This document shows positions 46,582 to 56,700 of a DNA stretch of 64,000 bases, one piece after another; the first letter of the stretch is position 1; the number at the start of each line of letters is the position of its first letter. The stretch comes from Nitrospirota bacterium (GTDB lineage: Bacteria > Nitrospirota > Thermodesulfovibrionia > Thermodesulfovibrionales > JdFR-88). The position numbers and the translations under genes were made by a program. The notes under the pieces are model-generated. The model was given only the letters and a program-made list of their open reading frames with translations. It did no database searches and was not told where the DNA came from. Location: the NCBI GenBank assembly GCA_021789215.1, contig JAJYJS010000008.1, positions 18,276 to 82,275 of the forward strand, given 5' to 3'.

Positions 46582-48028
46582 CGACGACCCGCTTGTGCGC
46601 GAGGTCCTGCAGAGCATAATTTCCTCAATTGACGGCTTGAGGCCCGACCTGGCGCGCGACGGCTCCGAAGGGCTTGAGAAGGCCAGGAACAACCTTTACG
46701 AGATAATCTTCACCGACCTGAAGATGCCGGGCCTCAATGGCATGGATTTCCTCCGGGAGGTGAAAAAATCCAGCCCTGACACCTCGATAGTGGTCATTAC
46801 GGGGTTCCCGACGATAGAGACGGCTGTAAAGGCGATGAAGGAAGGGGCGGATGACTTCCTGACAAAACCTTTCAATTTTGATTCTGTTACGACCCTGGTC
46901 AACAGGATAACAAACGTAAGGGGCATGCTCAGGAGCAGGGACGACTCGGAGGAGTCCATAAGGCGGCTGAATTCCGACCTGTTCAGCAAGGTCCAGAAGA
47001 TAAACCTGCTCAAGTCCATAAGCACGGAACTCGATTATCTCTATAACAACAAGGAACTGTACGAAAAAATAGTCGAGATGGCCTCGAAGCTGATGCTTTC
47101 CAGGGAGGTCTCCTTCGGGATAGTCGAGAACGGTTTTCTGAAAATCAAGAAGGCCGAGGGCGTAAGGGAGCAGGAAATCCCGATAGGCGGCAGCATATTC
47201 GAGCAGGTGTTGAACACCAGGAATTTTTACCTTGCGCTTCCGGGTGAAATAAATCCGCACACGGGGGGTATTCTTGAAAGCCCTTTCCTTTCCATCCCCT
47301 TTGCCATCAATAACGAGGTGTTCGGGATATTGAATGTTTCCGACAAGGTGGACGGCACCAGGTACAGCGAGGACGAGATATGCCTCGGGCTTACATTTTC
47401 AAAAAAGGTCGCCCTGCGGATAGAGAACAACGCGCTTTATGAGGTCTTCTACAATAATCTTGTCAGCGCGCTGAAGTCCCTTGTCAACAGCATAGAGGCA
47501 AGGGACTCCTATACCAAGCAGCATTCCGAAAGGGTAACGGCATACGCCCTCCAGATAGCGGAAACCATGGGCCTGGACGACAACGAAAAAAACGCCATTA
47601 ATTTTGGAGGATACCTGCACGACATAGGCAAGATAGGGGTAAGGGACACTGTCCTGCTAAAGCCCGGCCGGCTTACCGACGACGAAATGCGGGAAATAAG
47701 GCTCCACCCTGTAATAGGGCATAACATAATAGAGCCGCTAAGGTTTTTCCCGAACGAGAAGGAGCTGATCCGCTATCATCACGAGAGGTTTGACGGCAGC
47801 GGCTATCCCGACGGCATCGCCGGCAGCAAGATACCGCTCCTTGTGCGCATCCTCTCGGTCGCCGACACCTATGACGCCATGACCTCCACGAGGCCTTACA
47901 GGGCGGCAAAGTCTCACCAGGACGCGGTCAATGAGCTGCTCAGGTGTTCCAACTCCCAATTCGATGGCGAGGTGGTAAAGGCCTTCCTGCAGACAAGGGC
48001 CGGAATGGGAGGGGGGCTTGAACTCTGA
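46550..48028 (+). CDS. REC-GAF-like-HD-GYP protein (c-di-GMP phosphodiesterase, RpfG-like)
   Basis: REC (LIVDDDPLVREVLQ), GAF-like middle region, HD-GYP motifs YLHDIGKIGV and HHERFDGSGYPDGIAG. Confidence 0.9.
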   Translation: MEMGGKILIVDDDPLVREVLQSIISSIDGLRPDLARDGSEGLEKARNNLYEIIFTDLKMPGLNGMDFLREVKKSSPDTSIVVITGFPTIETAVKAMKEGADDFLTKPFNFDSVTTLVNRITNVRGMLRSRDDSEESIRRLNSDLFSKVQKINLLKSISTELDYLYNNKELYEKIVEMASKLMLSREVSFGIVENGFLKIKKAEGVREQEIPIGGSIFEQVLNTRNFYLALPGEINPHTGGILESPFLSIPFAINNEVFGILNVSDKVDGTRYSEDEICLGLTFSKKVALRIENNALYEVFYNNLVSALKSLVNSIEARDSYTKQHSERVTAYALQIAETMGLDDNEKNAINFGGYLHDIGKIGVRDTVLLKPGRLTDDEMREIRLHPVIGHNIIEPLRFFPNEKELIRYHHERFDGSGYPDGIAGSKIPLLVRILSVADTYDAMTSTRPYRAAKSHQDAVNELLRCSNSQFDGEVVKAFLQTRAGMGGGLEL

Positions 48029-48130
48029 TCGCGGCACCTCCCAAAACTGGATTTTTATACGGGGAACTAAACATAATAGAACCTGTAAGCGGGGTTTTTT
48101 GGGCAGGTTCGGAGCCCTTTTGGAGGAGCC

Positions 48131-49624
48131 ATGAGCCAGAAGAAAAACAGAAAGCTGGTATTCGCAGGCTGCCCCGTAAAGCTGGAACTGCTTAAAAATG
48201 CCTTTGCCGCCCGGGGCTACGGATTCGAGATCTATTGCGTGGAAACCGGCGCGGAAGGCATGAAGCTTCTGATGGAAGGCGATGCGGCAGCGGCAGTCGT
48301 AAACTGCTGTCTGCCGGACATGGAGTCTCTTGATTTTGTGAGGGAGTCGAGGCCCTTGTATAATCATGTGCCCCTGATCATCGTTTTCGGGAAAGCAGAC
48401 AAGGAGGCGATGCTCGATTTCCTTAATGAAGGGGCAAGCGACTGCATGGCCATGGATGAAGGGGATTTTTATGAGAGTATTGTCCGCGTTTTCGAGAGGG
48501 GCGCTGCTCGCTCCGCATACAACAAACAGACGGAGTTGGCCGTGATGAACGCATATTCAAAGTGGCTGGCTTTTTTTGATGATATTACCGATTACATCTT
48601 CATGCTTGACCCCGGCGGCAGGATAGTGCGCAGCAATCTTGCCTTTGCCCGGGCCCACGGCAAACACCCGAAAGAGATCATCGGCATGGACTGCTCCACG
48701 CTGATGGGAGAGGAGCTTGCCGGGGAATTGAGGAAATTCAGGCGCAACGGCACCCATACCGAGGAGCTGAGGATAGGGGAAGAGACTTATCAGGTGAGCG
48801 TGTTTCCCCACCAGCGGGAGGGCGAGGAGCTCGTCATCTATTCCATGAAGAACATAACGGAGATGAAGAGGCTCAAGGACCAGCTCAGCCATTCGGACAA
48901 GCTGGCCTCCATCGGCCTCCTGGTCTCCGGTGTGGCGCACGAAATAAACAACCCCCTTACAGGCATCATCACTTATACGGAACTGCTCCGCATGAAGGCG
49001 GCTGACGAGACGACCAAGACGATACTGTCAAAGGTAATGGAGAGCGCCGAGAGGTGCAGGAAAATAATCGAGAACCTGATGACCTTTTCAAGGCAGAGGG
49101 CGTTGAGCAAGAGCTTCGAATCCATAAACAGCATCATAGACCGGACAATAGAACTGCGGAGCTACTGGATAAGGAACGGGGGCATCGAGATAGTGCGCGA
49201 ATACGCCGAAGTCCCTACCGTGCTGGTGGATTCGCAGCAGATACAGCAGGTCATCCTGAACGTGCTGCTAAACGCTGAACAGGCCATAGCCGAAGCCGGA
49301 AGGAAGGACGGGAGAATTGTTTTTTCAACGGGTTACGACAACGCCGGGGCAACCGTGACCATAAGGATTTCCGACAACGGAGGCGGTATCTCGCCGCACA
49401 GCATGGGGAAGATATTCGACCCGTTCTTCACCACCAAGCCCGTCGGGGTCGGCACCGGGCTGGGGCTTTCGATGTCTCACGGGATAATCAGCGAGCACGG
49501 CGGGACCATATCAGTGGAGAGCGCTGAAAACAAAGGCACGGCAGTCGTCATCGAAATACCGAGGAAACAGAGCGCCGACATATTGAAAGAGCAGAAGTCC
49601 ATGCTGGACAACCTGGGGTCATGA
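48131..49624 (+). CDS. Pseudo-receiver-PAS histidine kinase
   Basis: N-terminal REC-like fold with N in place of phospho-Asp (AAAVVNCCLPDMES); PAS; H-box VSGVAHEINNPLTGIITYTELL; HATPase boxes. Confidence 0.85.
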   Translation: MSQKKNRKLVFAGCPVKLELLKNAFAARGYGFEIYCVETGAEGMKLLMEGDAAAAVVNCCLPDMESLDFVRESRPLYNHVPLIIVFGKADKEAMLDFLNEGASDCMAMDEGDFYESIVRVFERGAARSAYNKQTELAVMNAYSKWLAFFDDITDYIFMLDPGGRIVRSNLAFARAHGKHPKEIIGMDCSTLMGEELAGELRKFRRNGTHTEELRIGEETYQVSVFPHQREGEELVIYSMKNITEMKRLKDQLSHSDKLASIGLLVSGVAHEINNPLTGIITYTELLRMKAADETTKTILSKVMESAERCRKIIENLMTFSRQRALSKSFESINSIIDRTIELRSYWIRNGGIEIVREYAEVPTVLVDSQQIQQVILNVLLNAEQAIAEAGRKDGRIVFSTGYDNAGATVTIRISDNGGGISPHSMGKIFDPFFTTKPVGVGTGLGLSMSHGIISEHGGTISVESAENKGTAVVIEIPRKQSADILKEQKSMLDNLGS

Positions 49625-49637
49625 TGAAGGGTGAGAA

Positions 49638-50489
49638 ATGCTTTATATCATAGGGGCTGGTGTTGTAGTAATATCCGTGCTCGGGGGCTTCCTCATGGAG
49701 GAGGGCAACCTGAGCGTCCTGTTCCAGCCGGCCGAGTTCGTAATCATAGGCGGGGCGCTAATCGGCTCGTTCCTCATTGCCTCCCCCATGAAGGTGGTGC
49801 GCCTGGTGGTAAAGGACCTGAGCGGGGTACTGAAGACAAAGAGCCAGACCAAGCAGGGGTATCTGGGCCTTCTCCATCTGCTTTACAAGCTTTTTTCAAA
49901 GATAAGAAAAGAGGGGCTTGTCTCCGTGGAGGCGGACATAGAAAACCCCGCGTCCAGCCCCGTTTTCAAGCAGTACGGCATAGGTCCGCACAATAAAGAG
50001 ATTGTGGACTTCATCTGCGACAACATGAAGGTGATAATAACCACCAATGTCCCCGCCCATGAGCTTGACAGCCTGATGGACCTGGAGATAGAGACCAGGC
50101 AGGACGAGTCCCTGATCCCGTCAAAAAGCGTAGCCAAACTGGCCGATGCGCTTCCGGGCCTGGGCATTGTGGCGGCCGTTATCGGTGTGGTCCTTACGAT
50201 GGGCAAGATAGACCAGCCCCCGTCGGTGCTTGGCCACAGCATCGGGGCCGCCCTCGTCGGCACCTTCATGGGCGTCCTTTTAAGCTACGGTTTCATGGCC
50301 CCGCTTGCCTCCAATCTTGAGCACAGGGCCAAGGAAGGGGAAATAGAGTTCCAGGTGGTCAAGGTTGCGATAGTTTCCTTCGTGGGCGGGGCTGCCCCCC
50401 AGATAGCCGTTGAGTTCGGCAGGAGGGCAATTCCCGGCAAGGAGTGCCCGACTTTTTCTGAACTGGAGAGGCAGGTGAAGATGAAATAG
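49638..50489 (+). CDS. motA: Flagellar motor stator protein MotA
   Basis: GFLMEEGNLSVLFQPAEFVIIGGALIGSFLIAS; ALPGLGIVAAVIGVVLTMGKI. Confidence 0.95.
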   Translation: MLYIIGAGVVVISVLGGFLMEEGNLSVLFQPAEFVIIGGALIGSFLIASPMKVVRLVVKDLSGVLKTKSQTKQGYLGLLHLLYKLFSKIRKEGLVSVEADIENPASSPVFKQYGIGPHNKEIVDFICDNMKVIITTNVPAHELDSLMDLEIETRQDESLIPSKSVAKLADALPGLGIVAAVIGVVLTMGKIDQPPSVLGHSIGAALVGTFMGVLLSYGFMAPLASNLEHRAKEGEIEFQVVKVAIVSFVGGAAPQIAVEFGRRAIPGKECPTFSELERQVKMK

Positions 50490-51260
50490 ATGAAAGATGA
50501 AAAGGTAATCATAAAAAAGATCAAAAAGGGACACCACGACGAGTTCCATGGCGGCTCGTGGAAGGTCGCGTATGCGGACTTTGTGACGGCAATGATGGCC
50601 TTCTTCCTGCTGCTTTGGCTGATAACGATGATTTCGCCCGAGAAAAGGGCCAGGGTTGCGGATTATTTCAAGAACTTCAGCATATTCCAGCAGAGCGGGT
50701 CGTCTTTCATGGATAAGTCCACACAGATGTTCGACGAGTCCGGCGCGAGCGCGTCGAAGGTGGACTACGAGCTTACAAAAAATTTCGGCCAGAGCCCGGA
50801 AGTCTTCAAGGCCGTGATGAAGAAAGCAATCGAGGAAAAGCTCAATGACGTGAAGGACCAGATAATGGTGGATGTGTTCGAAGGGGGCGTGCGCATCCAG
50901 TTGATGGATAAAGAGGGCAGGCCCATGTTCGAGGTGGGTTCGGCCAACCCCACGCCGCTTGCCCTGAGGATATTGCAGGTGATAACCGACACCATAAAAG
51001 ATATGCCCAATCCGGTTGCGATCGAGGGGCATACGGACGCCCTTGCCTACAAGACGGTCAATTACTCAAACTGGGAGCTTTCAACAGAAAGGGCCCTGGC
51101 GGCCAGGAAAGTGCTTGAAAAAGACGGCCTGGGCCATTCACGGATTTCGAGGATAGCCGGATATGCCGACACCGTTCCGCTTATAAAAAATGACAAGTTC
51201 GACCCCAGAAACAGAAGGATAAGCATAATTCTCATGTACGGCCCTAAATCGAGGGGCTGA
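50490..51260 (+). CDS. motB: Flagellar motor stator protein MotB
   Basis: GSWKVAYADFVTAMMAFFLLLWLI plug/TM with Asp; OmpA-like C-terminus (IEGHTDALAYK...NWELSTERALAARKVL). Confidence 0.95.
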   Translation: MKDEKVIIKKIKKGHHDEFHGGSWKVAYADFVTAMMAFFLLLWLITMISPEKRARVADYFKNFSIFQQSGSSFMDKSTQMFDESGASASKVDYELTKNFGQSPEVFKAVMKKAIEEKLNDVKDQIMVDVFEGGVRIQLMDKEGRPMFEVGSANPTPLALRILQVITDTIKDMPNPVAIEGHTDALAYKTVNYSNWELSTERALAARKVLEKDGLGHSRISRIAGYADTVPLIKNDKFDPRNRRISIILMYGPKSRG

Positions 51261-51308
51261 TACGCCGGGGGGCATAATGGCCAGGCTGAAACAGGCGAAG
51301 ATATAGCA

Positions 51309-52169
51309 ATGGCCGCTGCGGACAACAAGAGGAGAAACTACCTGAGGGTGACGCCCTCACCCGGTGAGCCCGTAAAGATATATTTCCAGAAGCCCCCGGA
51401 ATTCCGGATACTCTCAAAATACGCAAACGTCAGGGACATAAGCGCCGGGGGCATCGGGGTCGTATTTGAGGGGTGCGGCGAGATATTTTCAAAGGAGATG
51501 ACGCTTGATTTCAAGCTTCTGGTGCCTGAAGAAGGCGGGTGCAGCCTGACGGGCATCGTGAAGTACGCCTCGGGAAACGTCTGCGGCATAGAATTTGCCA
51601 GCAGCGAATACGAGATCAGGAAAATTGCCAGGTATATTTACAGGCGGGAGCTTGAAATGCTGGGGCTCGATGAGTATAAATGGCAGGCGAAGGCGCCCGA
51701 TTACCGGATGGAAATAGAAAAAGAAGAAAAAAAATTGCCTGCTGGACCAGTAAAAACCGATACCGCCGGCCTGGGGAAAAAGAAAAAAGTCCTGATAATC
51801 GAACGGAGCCAGGATACGGCAAACGACTTCAGTGATTTTTTTTCCTGCCAGGAGTTTGACACGGAAGTGGCCGGCACCATTCTGGAAGGAATTCAAAAGG
51901 CGGCCGAGAGCAGGCCCGACCTCATCCTCATCGATTCCCATTGCGCTTACTCTGACGGGCAGCACGCCGTAAGATACCTGAAGGGCCATCCGGCCGTATG
52001 CAGCATACCCGTTTTCATGCTTGCCCCCGATAAGGGAGAGGAAGGCATCCTGCTGGCCATGAAGGCCGGGGCTGAGGCCTACATAGTCAAGGAGATGGAA
52101 AGGGATTTTATTATCAAAAGGATAAGGGATTTTCTCCTCTCTTCCAGGCCTGACAGCCTGGAGGACTGA
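51309..52169 (+). CDS. PilZ domain fused to a partly degenerate receiver domain
   Basis: RRNYLRV (RxxxR) and DISAGGIG (DxSxxG) PilZ motifs; C-terminal REC-like KKVLIIERSQDTAND...LILIDSHCAYSDG. Confidence 0.82.
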   Translation: MAAADNKRRNYLRVTPSPGEPVKIYFQKPPEFRILSKYANVRDISAGGIGVVFEGCGEIFSKEMTLDFKLLVPEEGGCSLTGIVKYASGNVCGIEFASSEYEIRKIARYIYRRELEMLGLDEYKWQAKAPDYRMEIEKEEKKLPAGPVKTDTAGLGKKKKVLIIERSQDTANDFSDFFSCQEFDTEVAGTILEGIQKAAESRPDLILIDSHCAYSDGQHAVRYLKGHPAVCSIPVFMLAPDKGEEGILLAMKAGAEAYIVKEMERDFIIKRIRDFLLSSRPDSLED

Positions 52170-52175
52170 CCTGGT

Positions 52176-53453
52176 TTGGACATCATAATAGGAAGCACGG
52201 GAAACAGTGCCTCGGCAGGGTTTTTATCGGCAGGCAGAGGGACTTTTTCCTCTCCCTCACTGAGGGTGGGGCAGGTCCTGAGGGCGGAAATAGCCAGCGT
52301 GCTTTCGCAGGATGATGTCATCCTGAACATGAACGGAAACCTCGTGGAGGCTAAAACCGGAACACCCCTTCATGAGGGCGAATCTGTTTTCCTCAAGGTA
52401 ATGCAGTACGACCCCGGCTCCGGTGAATTCCGGTTGCAGCTTGTTAGCGGGGACCCCGATGCCGCCTCCAATTCAAGCGGGCCTGCCGGGAATGCTTCAA
52501 TAGGCAAGGCATTGCAGGGCCTGGCCGGGCTTGTTTCAAAAGGCGGGGATGAGGCGCTGCAAAAGACGGGGGAATTCATTGCCGCTTATGGATCAGGCCC
52601 TATGCCTGAGCAAGCCGGGACGCTGGTACATGAGCTTATATCGATGCTCAGGGATAACGGGACGGAGGCCGGCACAAAGAAGCTCGAAGCGCTGAAAAGC
52701 CTGTTTTCCGCCAGCGAGACATTGGACAATGATAAAGCGGACCTGGCTGCCATTTTTGAAAAACTGATGCCCGAAATAGAAGGGTTGGCCGGGGATTCCA
52801 TAAAAGACGCCATTCTCGGCAGCGGGGTAGCCTTTGAGACAAAGGCAGGCGAATTGGCGAGTCTTTTCCCGGGAGCGCCAGGGCAAAAGACCTCTGCGAG
52901 CGCGTCTGAACTCAAGCTCGACCTGAAGGCGCTCCTGCTCCTGCTCCGCCAGGCTGGCGAAACAGAAGACGGTAAGGCCGCGGCCCTGTCCGGCCTGAAA
53001 ACTGCCTCTTCAGGGCAGCAGGTGAAGGCGGCTGAGGGGCTTTTGAGGGACATAAAGCTCTTTCAGTTCATATCGAAACTGACAGGCTCCTTCTATACAT
53101 TCCTCCCCGTCTCATGGGGCGAACTGAAAGAGGGCGAGATAGTGTTCAAAAAAGGCGAGGGGCAAGCAAGCGGACAGGCGCCCCTGTACGGGTGCTCCAT
53201 CATGCTGGATATCGACGGCACCGGCAGGATTTTAATAAACATCCTGCTTTACGGCAGGGACTTTCATGTGTCCTTCAGGGTTGAAAACCAGGCGTTCAGG
53301 ACGGCGCTCCACTTGCAGGCCGGGGCGCTGAAGGAAGGTTTTTCGGGCAGTGGGATGAGCCTCAAGTCCATAAATGTGATGGATTATCCCGGCCCGGAAG
53401 ACGAGATGTTCAAAGCGCCTGTATTGTCCGAAAACATAGGGCGCAGGGTGTAG
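52176..53453 (+). CDS. Second FliK-like (Flg_hook C-terminal) protein
   Basis: C-terminal LPVSWGELKEGEIVFKKGEG...CSIMLDIDGTGRILINILLYGRDFHVSFRVENQAFRTALHLQAGALKEGF; adjacent to an FlhB C-terminal homolog. Confidence 0.65.
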   Translation: MDIIIGSTGNSASAGFLSAGRGTFSSPSLRVGQVLRAEIASVLSQDDVILNMNGNLVEAKTGTPLHEGESVFLKVMQYDPGSGEFRLQLVSGDPDAASNSSGPAGNASIGKALQGLAGLVSKGGDEALQKTGEFIAAYGSGPMPEQAGTLVHELISMLRDNGTEAGTKKLEALKSLFSASETLDNDKADLAAIFEKLMPEIEGLAGDSIKDAILGSGVAFETKAGELASLFPGAPGQKTSASASELKLDLKALLLLLRQAGETEDGKAAALSGLKTASSGQQVKAAEGLLRDIKLFQFISKLTGSFYTFLPVSWGELKEGEIVFKKGEGQASGQAPLYGCSIMLDIDGTGRILINILLYGRDFHVSFRVENQAFRTALHLQAGALKEGFSGSGMSLKSINVMDYPGPEDEMFKAPVLSENIGRRV

Positions 53454-53455
53454 CG

Positions 53456-53740
53456 GTGAGCGGAAACGCGAAGAAAGGCCCGAAGGCGGCCGCCCTAAGG
53501 TACAAGGCCGGAAAGGACATGGCTCCCGTTGTTGTGGCCAAGGGGCGCGGCCTTGTGGCGGAAAAAATCATACAGACTGCAAGAGAGCACGGGATATCCC
53601 TGAAGGAAGACCCCGGACTGGTAGAGGTGCTCTCCACGCTGGAGCTGTACCAGGAGATACCCCCCGAGCTGTACAAGGCGGTTGCGGAGATACTCGTCTT
53701 TATTTACGGCATGTCAAAAACAAAAAACAAAAAGGCCTGA
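53456..53740 (+). CDS. FlhB C-terminal-like protein (FlhX), GTG start
   Basis: AAALRYKAGKDMAPVVVAKGRGLVAEKIIQTAREHGISLKEDPGLVEVLSTLELYQEIPPELYKAVAEILVFIYGM; lacks NPTH. Confidence 0.88.
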   Translation: MSGNAKKGPKAAALRYKAGKDMAPVVVAKGRGLVAEKIIQTAREHGISLKEDPGLVEVLSTLELYQEIPPELYKAVAEILVFIYGMSKTKNKKA

Positions 53741-53745
53741 ACCCA

Positions 53746-56700
53746 TTACCTGCGTGCGAGCGCGATATAGCAGTCGGCCAGCAGCAGGGGGATCCCCTTG
53801 CCCATAATCCCCGCCTCGACAACGGCCTCAAGGAGTCTGGTCGCGTATTCTGTATTGCCGGCGTCCAGCAGTTTTCTGCCGAATATCTCCAGGAACTCAT
53901 CCAGGTTGGTCCAGAGCGTCCTCAGTTTGTCCAGGTGTTCAAGGCCCTTCTCCTTCCGGCCCGTGCACAGGCAGGCGACCATCAGCACACCCTGGGCCAT
54001 GGGGTAATGGGTTTCCTTTTTCAGCAACTGCTCAAGGAGCGGGATTGCCGCATCGGCCTCTTTTTTGAATATCTTGCAGGAGGCGTACAACTGGATGGTG
54101 TCCCTTGAGGGGGAGAGTTTCATTGCCCTTTCAAGAGAAAGGGCCGACTCATCATACCTGCCAAGCTGGTAATAGGCGTTGCCCAGGCAATGAAAGCCCA
54201 GCGGGGCGTCGGGCCTCATTTCAGTGACCCGCTTCCAGAGGCCTGTGCCTTCCTCATATTTCCTGAGTTCGTCAGACTGCACAGCCAGTTCCAGGAGGGC
54301 CTTATAGTCTTTTTCGCCTTTTTCCTCTATCTTCTTGATGCCCAGCTTGAAATAGTTCTCGCCTTTGGCGACGGTCTTTTCCATATCCAGCTTGCCATAG
54401 TGGTGAATGGGGACATCGATGGGCTTAATGGTCATCCGTATCCTTGCAAGCGACTGTTCGATGAATTCGTGGACCGGGTTTTCGAACCGGATGCGTTTGT
54501 CGTTGGGGAAGAGCCTCACCTTCTTGCTCGGTATCCAGCCGCTGCCGCCTTCCTCCGCGTATTTCCAGTCGTTTGCGGTCCAGCCGGTTATGTTCGAGTA
54601 CTGGACGTAATTTCTTGTCATGAAGGAGTACGCGGCGGGCCTTTCATTTACGGCTTTCCTCAGGGCTCCGTAATCGAGAGACGATATAACCTCGTCGCCA
54701 TCCAGGACGAATATCCATTTGCCCTGCGCCTTCGAGAGCGAGAAGTTGCGCGCATCGGAGAAGCTGTCCGTCCAGGCGAACTCATATACCTGTGCGCCAA
54801 GGTACCTGGCTACCTCCTTTGTGCGGTCTGTAGAGCCCGTATCCACTACTATCATTTCATCAACCGCGGGCCTGGCGCTCATCAGGCACCGGGCAAGGTG
54901 TCTTTCCTCGTCCTTTACAATCATGCAGAGCGAAACCGTATTGGTTTTCCCTGATTTTCCGTCTATCCTCATCGGGCCGATGAGTTCCCTTAATGATAGG
55001 GCTGTTGACAGGGCGTCCCCGTCCAGGCCGAAGGACGCGATGGCGTCCTCCACGGTGCTCATTGCTTCCTCATTGCGGCCAAGCGCCTGGAGCAGGCCGG
55101 CAAGCATATACCTGAGCCGTTTGGCCAGGGGGTAAAGACCGGAGGCCTCTTTAACGGCCGTTACGCCTTTTTCCAGCTCTGAAAGAGCGATGATAGCGTT
55201 CAGGTAATTGGCCTGTGCGTCGGCCGAGACCGGATTAAGGACGAATGCCTTTTCAAAAAGCTCCAGCGCGGCCCGTTTGTCTTCCGCAAACCACTTTACG
55301 GCCCCAAGGTTGCCATATGCCTCGGCAAAACCATTATCCAGTTCAATGGCCTTTTTAAAGAAGGTTCCGGCTTCGGATGGCACTCCTTTTTTAAACGCGA
55401 TTACGCCTTTCAAGTTCCAGGCCCTTGCGGACGAGCCGTCAATCTCCAGCGCCTTATCGGCCAGACTTGCCGCTTCCTCATAAAGCCCCAACCCCTCCTT
55501 GCAATACGCGGCAAGTTCCGTTTTCACCGGGTCTCCATTAAAAGAAATGTCCTGCGGCATGCTGTCAAGCACCTTGAGCGCATTGGCGAACTCCTTGCCG
55601 CCCATGAGCACATCCGCGAGCTGATAATATGCGCGCTTGTCCATCGGCTGAATTTTTGCCGCCTCGACAAGCGCCGTAACGGCTTTTTCAATATCGCCCA
55701 GGTGTGAAAGCCTCTCGCCCTCTGTCCGGAGCCGCGCGGCGGAAAACATTCCGGATGCGGGGCTTGCCGGGTCGAGAGTGTTCCATTTCCCGGCAAAGGC
55801 GCTCCTGCCAGAGGCTGTGGCCGTGTTCTTTTCTGTTATATCTTCCCTGGCCAGATCGGTGTCCATATAAAGGAACACGTCCGCGGCTATGAAATTCCTG
55901 AAGCCCTCAAGCGATGCCCGGAGGCTGTAATCCGCATCAGCAAACGGCATCGCCTTGAAAGTTTTCTCGTCGAGAGGGCCGATTTTTTCCAAAAGGCTGC
56001 GCCTGAAGAGCATGCAGAAGCCTTCGATGGTGTCCGCCTGAGCGCGGCGATGGCCGTTTCTCTCGGTGAAGGCCTTTGCAAATTCGTCCGGATTTGCCGA
56101 AATACCCGCCCCGTCCGCGCCTGCTTTTTGCCTTCCGGCGGCCCCGTTTGAGACAGGGCCGACGATGCCGGAGTCCGAGGAGCGGCTTAAACACGCGAGC
56201 ATGCCGGAGAGCCAATTATCGGTTATCTGGACGGCGCTGTCCAGCAGCACTATATATTCCCCGCCTGCCGCCTGCATCCCCAGGTTGAAGGCATTGACAG
56301 CGCCTGAGGCGTTTTCGATCAGACTGAAGCCGGTGTTTGACTGCGCAGCTTCGCCCAGGCATTCTCTCAGCTCTTCATTTGCCTGGGCATTGGCCGTCAG
56401 AATTATTTCATGTGCGTGAGGCGTATGCCGTTTTATGCTCTGAATGCACCTGCGCGCATTCCCGGGAGTGCCGGATGCCGCTATTATTATTGAAACGAGT
56501 CCTTTTTTTACGGGTTTTGCGGCGCAGACGTGCACGGTTTTTTGCTCAGGCTCTATGGAGACCGGCCGGGGCCGCGTTTCGCAAAGCGCTGATTCCGCAT
56601 GGATGTTAAGCGGCGGGTAATTGGTGTCGGCATAAAGGTCGAAACCCAGCGAGGCCGCCCTGATGCTGAAATGCAGGTCTTCATCGGCCATGTCAACGGA

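Noticed and set aside
54190-54954. 254-aa plus-strand ORF inside the giant glycosyltransferase
   Set aside because: Antisense to conserved GT2/TPR codons; no SD or motif; composition of a mirror frame.
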